Source: Arthrobacter sp. ISL-5
GTDB lineage: Bacteria > Actinomycetota > Actinomycetes > Actinomycetales > Micrococcaceae
Assembly (NCBI RefSeq): GCF_018613835.1
Contig: NZ_JAGGPM010000028.1
Location: 81,507-145,506 of the forward strand
Reading direction: 5' to 3'
Length of the DNA stretch: 64,000 nt
Part shown: positions 9,698-18,041 of the stretch, piece by piece
Position numbering within the stretch: the stretch's first letter is position 1
How the letters are laid out: each line of letters begins with the position of its first letter
The notes under the pieces: model-generated
What the model saw: only the letters and a program-made list of their open reading frames with translations
Database searches by the model: none
Told to the model about the DNA's origin: nothing
Made by a program: the position numbers and the translations under genes

Positions 9698-9922
9698 CTA
9701 CAGTGCGCCGAAGCCGACCCGGCGGACTTCCTCGGCGCCGATTTCGACGTAGCCCAGGACGTTCGCGGGGATGATGATCTGACGGCCCTTTTCGTCGCTC
9801 AGCCGCAGCTCCGTGCCTTTGGCGAGGGATTCCGATACGACCTTGGCCACGGAGTCTGCATCCTGGGCCGATTCCAGCACAATTTCGCGGCCGATATTCT
9901 GAATGCCGATCTTTACTTCCAC
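9698..9922 (-). CDS. DUF3107 family protein
   Basis: A 74-residue protein starting MEVKIGIQNIGREI, with an Ala/Asp-rich helix and an end VEIGAEEVRRVGFGAL. These features identify the actinobacterial DUF3107 family (Rv3208A in M. tuberculosis), whose function is unknown. It sits between a TetR regulator and moeZ on one side and the conserved helicase/MiaE-like block on the other, in the order known from mycobacteria. The stop is 8 nt ahead of the membrane protein, so both probably share a transcript. Confidence 0.88.
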   Translation of the reverse strand: MEVKIGIQNIGREIVLESAQDADSVAKVVSESLAKGTELRLSDEKGRQIIIPANVLGYVEIGAEEVRRVGFGAL

Positions 9923-9979
9923 AGCAAGGCCTCCCAGCCAATCAAAGTTGAAATTTCAAAGGTGTTCTCCCTTTGTAGT

Positions 9980-10681
9980 CTAGGACTCTTTGGGGAAGCG
10001 AGAGATTCCGCGCCAAGCTAAACGGTAGATAAGGTCACTGGCGACATCCAGATCAAGATTGCCGTCCGTCTCGAGCCAGTAGCGTGCGCTGACCTGCGCC
10101 ATGCCGGCGAGGCCCCGGCCGAGCAGCTGCGCCTCCAGGAGCGGCAGCTTGGTGTCTTCGGCGATGACCCGCGCGATGGCGTCGGCGAAGGCCTTGTTGA
10201 AGGTCTCCAGGCGCGCGCTGACGTCCGGATCGTTGACGAGGTCGGACTCGAACACGAGGCGGTGCGCCTGGTCGTCACTGTCGATGAACCGGTAGTAGGC
10301 GCGCATGACGGCCTGGACGCGCTCCTTGTTGTCGGTGGTGGAATTGAGCGCCCCCATCATGAGATCGGTCAGGGTCCCGAGATGGCTGTCCAGGAGCGCC
10401 AGGTAGAGCTCGCGCTTGGAGGGGAAGTGCTGGTACAGCACCGGTTTGCTCACATGTGCCGTTTCGGCGATCTCGTCCATGGCGGCACCGTGGTAGCCAT
10501 TGGCGACGAATACCTCCTGGGCGGCAGCCAGCAGCTGGGCCCTGCGCTCATCCCGCGGCAGCCTGGCGGATCGCTGCCCGGCGGCGCGGGGGGTGCCGGC
10601 AGGGGATTGCGCGGCCTGAGTTCGATCAACGTGTGCATGATGAACCACGGTTGGCCTTCTTTCCATTGCTGTTAACTTCAC
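9980..10681 (-). CDS. TetR-family transcriptional regulator
   Basis: A 233-residue repressor. The N-terminal HTH is clear: AQEVFVANGYHGAAMDEIAE, then HVSKPVLYQHFPSKRELY (about residues 50-95). The rest is a helical ligand-binding domain. Start choice: the longest reading starts at GTG 10681 with no good ribosome binding site; ATG 10666 or GTG 10648 are alternatives, since the first 40 residues are Pro/Ala/Arg-rich and not conserved. It matches Rv3208 by position. It is divergent from moeZ across about 50 bp that hold a near-palindrome (TTACCC-GG-GGGTAA), a candidate for its own operator. The inducer is unknown. Confidence 0.9.
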   Translation of the reverse strand: MKLTAMERRPTVVHHAHVDRTQAAQSPAGTPRAAGQRSARLPRDERRAQLLAAAQEVFVANGYHGAAMDEIAETAHVSKPVLYQHFPSKRELYLALLDSHLGTLTDLMMGALNSTTDNKERVQAVMRAYYRFIDSDDQAHRLVFESDLVNDPDVSARLETFNKAFADAIARVIAEDTKLPLLEAQLLGRGLAGMAQVSARYWLETDGNLDLDVASDLIYRLAWRGISRFPKES

Positions 10682-10682
10682 T

Positions 10683-10696
10683 TTACCCGGGGGTAA
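10683..10696. promoter_or_regulatory. Candidate TetR operator overlapping the moeZ promoter
   Basis: TTACCC at 10683-10688 and GGGTAA at 10691-10696 form a palindrome around GG. It ends in TAATAT (10694-10699), a good -10 box for moeZ, with TTAACT (10672-10677) 16 bp upstream as -35. A repressor bound here would block moeZ and probably the regulator gene itself. Confidence 0.45.
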
Positions 10697-10732
10697 TATG
10701 ACCGCGCGGTATCTTCAGGCATACATTGAAGT

Positions 10733-11932
10733 ATGGCTTCTACGTCCACCGCAAATGCAGCTCTCACCTCACTGGACCCCCTGGTTGATCCGGCGCCCGG
10801 ACTCTCGCCCGAGGAGGTGGAGCGGTACTCCCGGCACCTCATCATTCCGGAGATCGGCGCGCTCGGCCAAAGGCGGCTGAAGAACGCGCGCGTCCTGGTG
10901 ATCGGCGCCGGCGGACTCGGCTCTCCCGCCCTGCTCTATCTGGCCGCGGCCGGCGTCGGAACCATCGGCATCATTGACGACGACTCCGTTGACCTGAGCA
11001 ACCTGCAACGCCAGATCATCCATGGCGTCCAGGACGTCGGACGCCCCAAGATCGAATCGGCGCGCGATGCGATTGCCGCGCTCAACCCCCTCGTCGACGT
11101 TCGGCTCCACAACGCCAGGCTGGACGCCTCCAACGCCCTGGAGCTTTTTGCCGGCTACGACCTCATCCTTGACGGGGCGGACAACTTCGCCACCCGCTAC
11201 CTGGTCAACGACGCCGCGGCCATCCTCGGCAAGCCCTACGTCTGGGGGTCGATCTTCCGCTTTGACGGCCAGGTCAGCGTGTTCTGGGAACAGCACGGCC
11301 CCACCTACCGCGACCTGTACCCGGAGGCGCCACCGGCGGGTTCCGTGCCGTCGTGCGGCGAGGGCGGCGTTTTCGGGATGCTCTGCGCGGCTGTCGGATC
11401 CCTGATGGTGACGGAGGCCGTCAAGCTGATCACCGGCGTCGGGCGTTCCCTGCTCGGCCGTGTGGCGCTGTATGACGCCCTGGGCGGCAGCTGGCGCGAG
11501 ATCAGGGTGGCCAAGGACCCGGCGGCCCCGCGGATCACGGAGTTGACGGATTATGAGGCGTTCTGCGGAATCACGCCTGCGGAAGCCACGGACAAGGAAC
11601 ACACCGTCACCGCAACCCAGCTGGCAACAATGCTCGCCTCGCGCGATGCCGGGCTGAAGGACTTCGAGCTCGTGGACGTCCGCGAGACGGGGGAGTACGA
11701 CATCGTCCGGATTGACGGCTCCGTCCTGATTCCGCAGGGCCGGATCCTCGCGGGCGAGGCCTGGGGGGAGCTGCCGCAGGACAAGGACATCGTCTTCCAC
11801 TGCAAGGCCGGGACGCGGTCCGCCGCCGTGCTCGCCGCCGCACAAAAGGCCGGCTACCAGCGGGTGAGCCATCTCGACGGCGGCATCCTCGCCTGGGTCA
11901 GGGACGTGGAGCCGCAGAAGCCCGTCTACTGA
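10733..11932 (+). CDS. moeZ: MoeZ: E1-type adenylyltransferase with C-terminal rhodanese domain
   Basis: A 399-residue protein. The N-terminal domain is MoeB/ThiF-like, with nucleotide-binding GAGGLGSPAL (about 58-67), then DDDSVDLSNLQRQ and ILDGADNFATRY. The C-terminal rhodanese-like domain carries the active-site loop HCKAGTRS with Cys at about residue 357. The paired Zn CxxC motifs of E. coli MoeB are not seen, which fits the MoeZ group. MoeZ adenylates and thiocarboxylates small sulfur carrier proteins (in mycobacteria MoaD and CysO). As thiS has no thiF here, ThiS is a likely additional partner (inference). A TetR operator candidate lies in its promoter. Confidence 0.93.
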   Translation: MASTSTANAALTSLDPLVDPAPGLSPEEVERYSRHLIIPEIGALGQRRLKNARVLVIGAGGLGSPALLYLAAAGVGTIGIIDDDSVDLSNLQRQIIHGVQDVGRPKIESARDAIAALNPLVDVRLHNARLDASNALELFAGYDLILDGADNFATRYLVNDAAAILGKPYVWGSIFRFDGQVSVFWEQHGPTYRDLYPEAPPAGSVPSCGEGGVFGMLCAAVGSLMVTEAVKLITGVGRSLLGRVALYDALGGSWREIRVAKDPAAPRITELTDYEAFCGITPAEATDKEHTVTATQLATMLASRDAGLKDFELVDVRETGEYDIVRIDGSVLIPQGRILAGEAWGELPQDKDIVFHCKAGTRSAAVLAAAQKAGYQRVSHLDGGILAWVRDVEPQKPVY

Positions 11933-11966
11933 CTGTGGCGCAGGGTTTTCGGTCGGGAACGTCATA

Positions 11967-12074
11967 TCACGCCGCGATGACCGGGATTCGGTCCCCGAAT
12001 CCCCGATGGTAGACGCGTGAACCGTCCACCATGGGCAGGAAGCCGTCGTTAATGTGCAGGTCCAGAGGGCTCAT
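11967..12074 (-). pseudogene. Remnant of a multicopper oxidase gene (first 35 codons only)
   Basis: From ATG 12074 a frame reads MSPLDLHINDGFLPM, then VDGSRVYHRGFGDR, and stops after 35 codons. INDGFLPMVDG and YHRGFGDR resemble the N-terminal region of secreted bacterial multicopper oxidases, which are several hundred residues long. The start is 2 nt after the stop of the Tat-exported protein, as for a second gene in an operon. The rest of the oxidase is absent; moeZ begins its 3' end 35 bp further on. I read this as a gene cut off by deletion; the family is assigned from memory of the motif, so confidence is moderate. Confidence 0.5.
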
Positions 12075-12076
12075 GG

Positions 12077-12754
12077 CTACGCCCGGCTTGCGCTCAGCGG
12101 CGGCAGGGCCAGGCGCAGGGTCCCGTCCAGCTCCGGCTCCGAATACTCCACCTCCATGTCAAGGGAATCGTGGGGCGCCAGGTAGCTGATCCAGAGGTGC
12201 TCCGTTGCGCCGCCCGCTATGGCGCCGGGGCCCCTGTTGAAGTCCTGGGGCGTGACTGTGGTGCCGGACGGCACCAGCTTCAGGCGAAGCTGCCCCGGGG
12301 CGAACAGGGCAGGCCCGGGCCGGGTGTTTCTCAGGGCCACTTCGAGGAGGACGATGTCGCCCCACGTGAGGTTGGCAGGCTGCGGCCAGCCGTCCTGGGG
12401 GAGGACATCCGCGTCATGGCCGTGGGAATCGGTTGAAGCACGCTGGATAGTGGCGGCCTGGCCTGCAGCGGTCACGTGTCCGGCGCCGGACGTCCCGAGG
12501 AGCCGGGTGGCTGCAGCCGCCACGGACCGGAACGCCGGGCGGCCTTGTGCATCCAGCCGGGCGAGGCGGCCGGCCCGGACCACGGACAGGGAGCCGAACG
12601 CGGTAGCAACCGGTCCGGCGCCGTTCGATGTGCTTCGCGAGACCACGCCGTAGGTGCCTCCGGCCGCGAGCAGCAAGGCCCCGCCGCCCGCGATGAGGCC
12701 GAATTGCCGGCGGCTCAGGACAGGGACGGTTACTGCAGGCCGAGTCAGCTTCAT
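12077..12754 (-). CDS. Tat-exported protein of unknown function
   Basis: A 225-residue protein with a twin-arginine signal: LSRRQFGLIAGGGALLLAAG (14-33), followed by a low-complexity stretch. The mature part has beta-rich character (PANLTWGDIVLLEVALRNT and HLWISYLAPHDSLDMEVEY) and resembles a cupredoxin-like or Ig-like sandwich, though no copper ligands are evident. A good ribosome binding site (AAGGGG) precedes ATG 12754. The remnant of a multicopper oxidase follows 2 nt downstream, suggesting that both once worked together in extracellular copper or metal oxidation. No family is recognised with confidence. Confidence 0.75.
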   Translation of the reverse strand: MKLTRPAVTVPVLSRRQFGLIAGGGALLLAAGGTYGVVSRSTSNGAGPVATAFGSLSVVRAGRLARLDAQGRPAFRSVAAAATRLLGTSGAGHVTAAGQAATIQRASTDSHGHDADVLPQDGWPQPANLTWGDIVLLEVALRNTRPGPALFAPGQLRLKLVPSGTTVTPQDFNRGPGAIAGGATEHLWISYLAPHDSLDMEVEYSEPELDGTLRLALPPLSASRA

Positions 12755-12777
12755 GGTCGCACCCCTTAAAAGGATTC

Positions 12778-12801
12778 ACGGACAGGTTCAATGCTGTCCG
12801 T
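12778..12801. terminator. Short hairpin in the gap after hemA
   Basis: ACGGACAG (12778-12785) and CTGTCCGT (12794-12801) are perfect 8-bp arms around an 8-nt loop, between the hemA stop and the next start on the same strand. It could end hemA transcription or act as an operator; there is no long U-run. Confidence 0.4.
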
Positions 12802-12851
12802 GCAACCTATGGAAAGGTTGGGCGTGCGGCGCTCTGATCGGGTGGAAGAAG

Positions 12852-14201
12852 TTAGGCGGAGTTCCGCCGCGCCCCGGCCTCGGGGATCGTGGCCGGAGCC
12901 AGCTGGCTGTGATCGACGGGGCACTCGGCCTTTGCCGCGGCCGTCGGCTGTTCCACCGTGATGCCGTAGAGGGTTTCCAGGGCGGCAACGTAGTCGTCCT
13001 GCTGGCCGTTCGACGCCAGCTCCCGGGCCCGGACGGTGGGGACGTGGAGGAGCTGCTTGACCATGCGCCGCAGCGCAAATTCAACCTCTTCGGCCGCTGC
13101 CGTGCAGCCGTGGCGGGCGCGCACCTTTTCCATTTCCGCGTCCAGGACGTTCATGGTGTGGCGGCGCAGGGCCACGATGGCCGAATCCACGGACCGGGCC
13201 TCGCGTTCCTGCTCGAAGGAGGAGGCTGCGCCGGACACCAGGCTGCTGGCTTGCGCGAGGGACTCCGCCTGCTCCTGGGGAGCCGCCAGGCGCACGGACT
13301 CCAGCGTGAGGAGTTCCACGCCGTCGAGCTCTCCCACGGCGGGGTCGAAATCGTGCGTCAGCGCCAGGTCGATGGCGATCAGGGGCTGCGGGGAGTTTGC
13401 GCGGACCTGGGCGAGCTCGGCCGCTTCCACCCTGGCGTCCGAGCCGCTGCACCCGATCATGACGTCCGCGGCTGCCACAGCGGCATCAAGAGTGTCGCCG
13501 TCGAGCGCCGTGCCGCCGCGGGTGGCAACGAACGTTGCCGCGCGTCCTGAGGAGGAGAACACCGAGATGTCGCGGCAGCCGCGCTCGCGCAGCAGGGCCA
13601 TGGTGGCTCCGGCGTAGGCGCCGGTGCCGAACACCACAACCTGCTTCTGCGACCAGTCGGTTTCCTCGGAAAGGTCTATGGCGAGATCGAGGGCCACCGA
13701 GACGATGGACAGCCCCCTGGAGCCGAGCGCCGTCTGGGCGCCGACGTCCTTTGCCGTCTTGGATGCGGCCTGGAACAGGCGGACCAGGCCGGAGCTGGCG
13801 GTGCCCTCATGCTGGGCGGTGATCAGCGCGCGCCGCACCTGTCCCGCGATTTCGCGTTCGCCGACCACGGCGGAGTCGAGGCCCGAGCTGACGGCGAAAA
13901 GGTGCTGGCTGACTTCGGGGCCCGTGTGCGTGCTGAATGACCGGGACACGAGCTGTTCACTGAGCCCGCTCGTCTCGCTGATCTGGCCGACCAAGGCGGC
14001 GCGGGCGGCTTCGACGTCGTCCGCGTGCGGCGCCTCGCCGTAGATTTCGTAGCGGTTGCAGGTGGCAAGGACAATCGCACCCGTCACTGCCGGCGATCCG
14101 GCGAGGGCGGATGTTGCGATGCCTGATGAACCGTTGCTTAGCTGAGCGACGGTTTCGAGGTCGATGTCGGCGTGAGTCGCCACCAATGAAAAAAGAACCA
14201 C
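12852..14201 (-). CDS. hemA: Glutamyl-tRNA reductase
   Basis: A 449-residue enzyme that reduces glutamyl-tRNA(Glu) to glutamate-1-semialdehyde, the first committed step of C5-type tetrapyrrole synthesis. The catalytic Cys lies in [10 protein letters not shown] (Cys48), with [20 protein letters not shown] following. The NADPH domain shows [13 protein letters not shown], and the C-terminal dimerisation helix contains [14 protein letters not shown] 14201 ([10 protein letters not shown]) gives the family N-terminus; longer readings add non-homologous sequence. There is no ribosome binding site ahead of it, but a TATGAT box lies 10 nt upstream, so the mRNA may be leaderless. It is divergent from hemE and the rest of the heme cluster. 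Confidence 0.95.
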   Translation of the reverse strand: MVLFSLVATHADIDLETVAQLSNGSSGIATSALAGSPAVTGAIVLATCNRYEIYGEAPHADDVEAARAALVGQISETSGLSEQLVSRSFSTHTGPEVSQHLFAVSSGLDSAVVGEREIAGQVRRALITAQHEGTASSGLVRLFQAASKTAKDVGAQTALGSRGLSIVSVALDLAIDLSEETDWSQKQVVVFGTGAYAGATMALLRERGCRDISVFSSSGRAATFVATRGGTALDGDTLDAAVAAADVMIGCSGSDARVEAAELAQVRANSPQPLIAIDLALTHDFDPAVGELDGVELLTLESVRLAAPQEQAESLAQASSLVSGAASSFEQEREARSVDSAIVALRRHTMNVLDAEMEKVRARHGCTAAAEEVEFALRRMVKQLLHVPTVRARELASNGQQDDYVAALETLYGITVEQPTAAAKAECPVDHSQLAPATIPEAGARRNSA

Positions 14202-14210
14202 AGCAGGACA

Positions 14211-14241
14211 ATCATAGCTTTTTCGCAGCGGCGTAGAACAA
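14211..14241 (-). promoter_or_regulatory. Likely hemA promoter (leaderless mRNA)
   Basis: On the minus strand TTGTTC (14241-14236), a 19-bp spacer and TATGAT (14216-14211). The GTG of hemA starts 10 nt after the -10 box, so transcription would begin at or within a few bases of the start codon. No Shine-Dalgarno sequence is present. Confidence 0.5.
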
Positions 14242-14359
14242 CCCCCCGCCGGGTTCGCGGGCCTCCGGCGCCGTGATTCCTGCCACGCGGGGTCTGTCCG
14301 GTCCCGGGATGACAGGCTGTCGTTATCTTTTGGGGCCGATTTTCGGCACAATCAAAGGC

Positions 14360-15454
14360 ATGACTTCTAGCGCTGCAACTTCAGCCGGCACCGTTCTTGA
14401 TGCAGGCCATCCGCTCATGGACGGGCGCACCGCCGACTCGCCGCTCATCACGGCTTACCGCGGCGGCAAGCCGAGCCGCCGTCCGGTCTGGTTCATGCGG
14501 CAGGCCGGCCGGTCCCTGCCTGAATACCTGAAGGTCCGCGAAGGCGTGGCCATGCTGGACTCCTGCCTCCGCCCCGAGCTGGCCTCCGAGATCACGCTGC
14601 AGCCTGTGCGCCGGCACGATGTTGATGCGGCGATTTTCTTTTCCGACATTGTCATTCCGCTCAAGCTGGCCGGCGTCGGTGTCGACATCGTGCCGGGCAT
14701 CGGCCCCGTCTTGGACAAGCCCGTCCGGACCGCCGCCGATGTCGCAGCCCTGCCCAAACTCACGTGGGAGGCGCTGGAGCCGATCCGCGAGGCCGTCCGC
14801 CTGACAGTGGCGCAGCTGGGCAAGACGCCGCTCATCGGTTTTGCCGGCGCGCCCTTCACGCTGGCCGCCTACATGGTGGAGGGCAAGCCGTCCCGCGACC
14901 ACCTTGGCCCCCGCACCATGATGCACGCCGATCCGGAAACCTGGACGGCGCTGGCCAACTGGGCCGCTGATGCGTCCGGGATGTTCCTTCGGGCCCAGCT
15001 GGAGGCGGGCGCCTCTGCCGGGCAGCTCTTCGATTCCTGGGCGGGCTCCCTTGGCCTGGCGGACTACCGGCGATTTGTAGCGCCGGCATCCGCCCGTGCT
15101 CTGGACCATGTCCGGCACCTCGGCGCGCCGCTGATCCATTTCGGCACCGGAACCTCCGAACTCCTCGTTGCCATGCGCGACGTCGGCGTGGACGTAGTGG
15201 GTGTGGATTACCGTCTCCCGCTCGACGAAGCGAACCGCCGGCTCGGCGGCACCGTGCCGCTGCAGGGCAACATCGATCCGGCGCTCCTCTCGGCCCCGTG
15301 GGACGTGCTCGAGGCGCACGTCCGGGAGGTCATTGCGTCCGGCGCGGCGGCGCCCGGCCACGTCCTCAACCTCGGCCACGGCGTGCCGCCGGAAACCGAC
15401 CCGGACGTTCTGACGCGCGTCGTCGAACTTATCCACTCCATTTCTCCGGAGTAG
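14360..15454 (+). CDS. hemE: Uroporphyrinogen decarboxylase
   Basis: A 364-residue TIM-barrel enzyme that removes four carboxyl groups from uroporphyrinogen III to give coproporphyrinogen III. The N-terminal signature RRPVWFMRQAGRSLPEY is intact, with FFSDIVIPLKLAGVG, then FAGAPFTLAAYM and the C-terminal LNLGHGVPPETDP. ATG 14360 matches the family N-terminus. CACAAT at 14347-14352 could be a -10 box so close that this mRNA is also leaderless. It is the first gene of the main heme unit, with a 4-nt gap to hemY. Confidence 0.96.
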   Translation: MTSSAATSAGTVLDAGHPLMDGRTADSPLITAYRGGKPSRRPVWFMRQAGRSLPEYLKVREGVAMLDSCLRPELASEITLQPVRRHDVDAAIFFSDIVIPLKLAGVGVDIVPGIGPVLDKPVRTAADVAALPKLTWEALEPIREAVRLTVAQLGKTPLIGFAGAPFTLAAYMVEGKPSRDHLGPRTMMHADPETWTALANWAADASGMFLRAQLEAGASAGQLFDSWAGSLGLADYRRFVAPASARALDHVRHLGAPLIHFGTGTSELLVAMRDVGVDVVGVDYRLPLDEANRRLGGTVPLQGNIDPALLSAPWDVLEAHVREVIASGAAAPGHVLNLGHGVPPETDPDVLTRVVELIHSISPE

Positions 15455-15458
15455 GGCG

Positions 15459-16916
15459 GTGGCCGCGGGCAATCCTTCGGCTGCCGGACGGACGGCCCTG
15501 GTGGTCGGGGGCGGTATCTCCGGCCTCATTGCCGCGAGGGAACTGGCCCAGGCGGGCCTCCGGACCACGCTCCTTGAAGCCACTGATGCGTGGGGCGGCT
15601 GCGTGGGCCGCCACGAGGTTGCCGGACTGACGCTGGACAGCGGCGCCGAGTCCTTCGCCACGCGCTCCAGCGCTGTGGCTGACCTCGCCGCGGAACTGGG
15701 TCTTGCCGGAAATATTGTTTCCCCCCATCCCGGCGGGGCGTGGGTGCAGCTCCCGGACGGTCCGCGCGAGCTTCCCAAGACCGGCGTGCTCGGCATCCCG
15801 GCGAATCCATGGGATCCGGAGGTGCGCCGGTCCCTGGGGCTAAGCGGCTCCCTTCGCGCCTCGCTGGATAAGTTCCTGCCGTCCTCCGTGGGCACCACGG
15901 CTGACGTCTCGAGCGTCTCCGCCCTGGTGCGGGCGCGAATGGGCCGCCGCGTCCTCGAACGGCTCGTCGAGCCCGTGGTGGGCGGGGTCCACTCCGCCGA
16001 CCCCGGACTGCTGGATGTCGACATGGTTGCTCCGGGGCTTCGCGCGGGGATCACCCGGCACGGGTCGCTGGCCGCCGCCGTCGCCGCCCAACGCAAGGGG
16101 GCCGGCGTGCAGCCTTCAGGCGTGCAGGGGGCTGCCGCCAAGGCGGGTTCCGCCGTCGCCGGTTTGACGGGCGGCATGCATACCCTGGTTGCCGCCCTCG
16201 TGGCAGATCTTCGCCGGAGCGGCGTGGAGCTGGTGCCCGGCACGCGTGCCGACGCCGCGGCGCGCACGCCCCGCGGATGGCGGATTGCGGCGGGGGAGGA
16301 AACGTACGACGCCGATGTGCTGGTGATCGCCCTCGACGGGCCCTCCGCCGTCGGGCTCCTCGAGAATGCCGTGCCGGCCCTGGCCGGCCACCGGCCCGGC
16401 CCGGGGCCGAAGGTCAAGCTTGTGACACTTGTTGTGAACGTCCCTGAACTGGACGCGCGCCCGCGGGGAACCGGAATCCTGGTGGCCCCGCAAACCGCCG
16501 GAATCCGGGCCAAGGCGCTCACCCACGCCACGGCCAAATGGGACTGGCTTGCTGCCGAGGCGGGGCCGGCCAGGCATGTGCTGAGGCTGTCGTACGGGCG
16601 CCGGGACAGTTCCTCCCCGGCCGGACAGGCGCCTGCGGAGGGATCTGACGCTGCCCTGCTTGACATCGCTTTGCAGGACGCGTCAACCCTGCTGACCGTT
16701 CCTGTCAAGGCTGGGAACCTGGCCGGATGGGATGTGGTCTCCTGGGCCGGCGCCCTGCCGTTTGCGGCAGTCGGGCACCGGCAGCGAGTGGCGGACGTCC
16801 GAAGGATCTGCTCCGGCACTGAGGGTCTGCTGATGGTGGGCGGGTGGCTCGCAGGCAACGGCCTCGCGGCCGTGGTGGCCGACACCCGGCAGCAGCTGCA
16901 GGCATTCCTGCAGTAG
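15459..16916 (+). CDS. hemY: Coproporphyrinogen III oxidase, HemY/CgoX type
   Basis: A 485-residue FAD enzyme of the protoporphyrinogen-oxidase family. It shows GGGISG (17-22) in the dinucleotide fold, then GLTLDSGAESFATR, and the C-terminal FAD contact LLMVGGWLAGNGLAAVV. In actinobacteria with HemQ, the enzyme oxidises coproporphyrinogen III to coproporphyrin III rather than acting on protoporphyrinogen (established for the coproporphyrin-dependent pathway). GTG start, 4 nt after the hemE stop. Residues about 205-230 carry a Gly/Ala/Lys-rich insert of no clear role. Confidence 0.93.
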   Translation: MAAGNPSAAGRTALVVGGGISGLIAARELAQAGLRTTLLEATDAWGGCVGRHEVAGLTLDSGAESFATRSSAVADLAAELGLAGNIVSPHPGGAWVQLPDGPRELPKTGVLGIPANPWDPEVRRSLGLSGSLRASLDKFLPSSVGTTADVSSVSALVRARMGRRVLERLVEPVVGGVHSADPGLLDVDMVAPGLRAGITRHGSLAAAVAAQRKGAGVQPSGVQGAAAKAGSAVAGLTGGMHTLVAALVADLRRSGVELVPGTRADAAARTPRGWRIAAGEETYDADVLVIALDGPSAVGLLENAVPALAGHRPGPGPKVKLVTLVVNVPELDARPRGTGILVAPQTAGIRAKALTHATAKWDWLAAEAGPARHVLRLSYGRRDSSSPAGQAPAEGSDAALLDIALQDASTLLTVPVKAGNLAGWDVVSWAGALPFAAVGHRQRVADVRRICSGTEGLLMVGGWLAGNGLAAVVADTRQQLQAFLQ

Positions 16917-17035
16917 CGCCGACCCCCGAGAGGATTCTGTGCCCTCCAGCCCACTTCATTGCCGCCCGCCATACCTGCTCGCGGGCGAGTCCGCAAGTTT
17001 TCCCCTGCGCGATTTTATGTCTAGGGTCGATAACT

Positions 17036-17977
17036 ATGGTCAATCAGAAGTCCGATAACTTTCGTACGCTGACTGGTTTCCATGGGGGTCTTCGGCGCGG
17101 CACGGCAGCAGCTGCGCTCGGAGCGGTGCTGGTCATGTCCGCAGGGGTTCCTGCATCCAACGCTCTTACGCCTGACCTGCCGGTAGGCCCGGACAGCGGC
17201 ACCTCGGCCACAACAGGACTGAGTGCCAGTGTCTCCGGAGTGGCCGACCTCGAAGCTTGGGCGGCAGCCGCACTGACAGCCGAGCCGGAGCCGTCCGAAA
17301 CGCCGGCCCCGACGCTGTCGCCAATGCGGTCACCGTCACCGTCGACTTCGCCTTCGCCTTCGCCGTCGGCAACGGCCACCGCCACCGCAACGCCTACGCC
17401 CACCCCGACCGCACCCTCGGTCACGCCACCCGCACCGTCGCCGACCGGCTCGCCGTCCGGGACCGCCGCGCCTGCGCCCGCACCTGCGCCCTCCGGCTCT
17501 GCCTCTTCGCCAGCCGCCGAAAACGGCGGCACGTCGGGAGCTGCAGGCTCCGGCCCGGCCCGTCCCCTACCCTCCGCTTCAAGCCAGTGGACCGCCCCGG
17601 CTCCGGCGTCATCCGGGGCAGGGACCGCCTCCGGCTGGGCCTCAAGCGGGGCCACCGGCGGGCCTGCGGCCGGCCCGGAGCCGTCCGGCAAGGCCGGTTC
17701 GGCTGCGGACGTCTCGGCGCTGACCGCAGCCTGGGGCTTCGGGGGACGTTCTGTCCCCGGAATCGCATCCGGGGTATGGGGCTCGGCCGGGTTGTCCGGC
17801 CCGATGAACATGGCCGGTGCCGACTCGCCGTACACCGCGCGCGGGCCAGCTGAGAGTGCTGTTCTCACGGCCACGCCCGGCGGCCCGGTCTCGCCGCTGG
17901 TCTGGTGGGGTGCCGGGCTGGTGATCCTGGCGGGCGCCGCGGGCCTTGCCGTTGTCAGGATCCGCCGGTCCCTGTGA
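17036..17977 (+). CDS. Ser/Pro/Thr-rich surface-exposed membrane protein
   Basis: A 313-residue protein with an N-terminal signal segment (about 20-46, with AAAALGAVLVMSAGVPASNA), a long low-complexity region of SPSPS and TATATPTPT repeats, and a single C-terminal helix (SPLVWWGAGLVILAGAAGLAVV) ended by basic RIRRSL. No LPXTG sorting signal is visible, so it is membrane- rather than sortase-anchored. It lies between hemY and hemQ and is closed by a strong terminator before hemQ. ATG 17036 has no good ribosome binding site. No family is recognised; it looks like a cell-wall-spanning spacer protein. Confidence 0.7.
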   Translation: MVNQKSDNFRTLTGFHGGLRRGTAAAALGAVLVMSAGVPASNALTPDLPVGPDSGTSATTGLSASVSGVADLEAWAAAALTAEPEPSETPAPTLSPMRSPSPSTSPSPSPSATATATATPTPTPTAPSVTPPAPSPTGSPSGTAAPAPAPAPSGSASSPAAENGGTSGAAGSGPARPLPSASSQWTAPAPASSGAGTASGWASSGATGGPAAGPEPSGKAGSAADVSALTAAWGFGGRSVPGIASGVWGSAGLSGPMNMAGADSPYTARGPAESAVLTATPGGPVSPLVWWGAGLVILAGAAGLAVVRIRRSL

Positions 17978-17981
17978 CCTT

Positions 17982-18015
17982 CCCCACTTCTACGCTCTGT
18001 AGAAGTGGGGTTTTT
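17982..18015 (+). terminator. Rho-independent terminator before hemQ
   Basis: CCCCACTTCTAC (17982-17993) and GTAGAAGTGGGG (17999-18010) form a perfect 12-bp stem with a 5-nt loop, followed by TTTTT (18011-18015). It begins 5 nt after the surface-protein stop. It should separate hemE-hemY-surface protein from hemQ onwards, implying a separate hemQ promoter or partial read-through. Confidence 0.95.
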
Positions 18016-18041
18016 CGACTTGGGCGCACGGAAGGGGCAGT

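Noticed and set aside
9690..9941. N-terminal extension of the small membrane protein over DUF3107
   Set aside because: It overlaps DUF3107 in another frame and reads Arg/Gly/Pro-rich; GTG 9689 has its own ribosome binding site.
12852..14351. Longer hemA start up to 14351
   Set aside because: The added N-terminus has no similarity to glutamyl-tRNA reductase and runs through the hemA/hemE promoter; GTG 14201 gives the family start.
14381..16996. Very long open frame on the minus strand over hemE and hemY
   Set aside because: Antisense to two well-identified genes in high-GC DNA; Arg/Pro/Ser-rich translation without any domain.
17036..17977. Sortase (LPXTG) anchor in the surface protein
   Set aside because: No LPXTG or near variant precedes the C-terminal helix; only a helix with basic end is visible.
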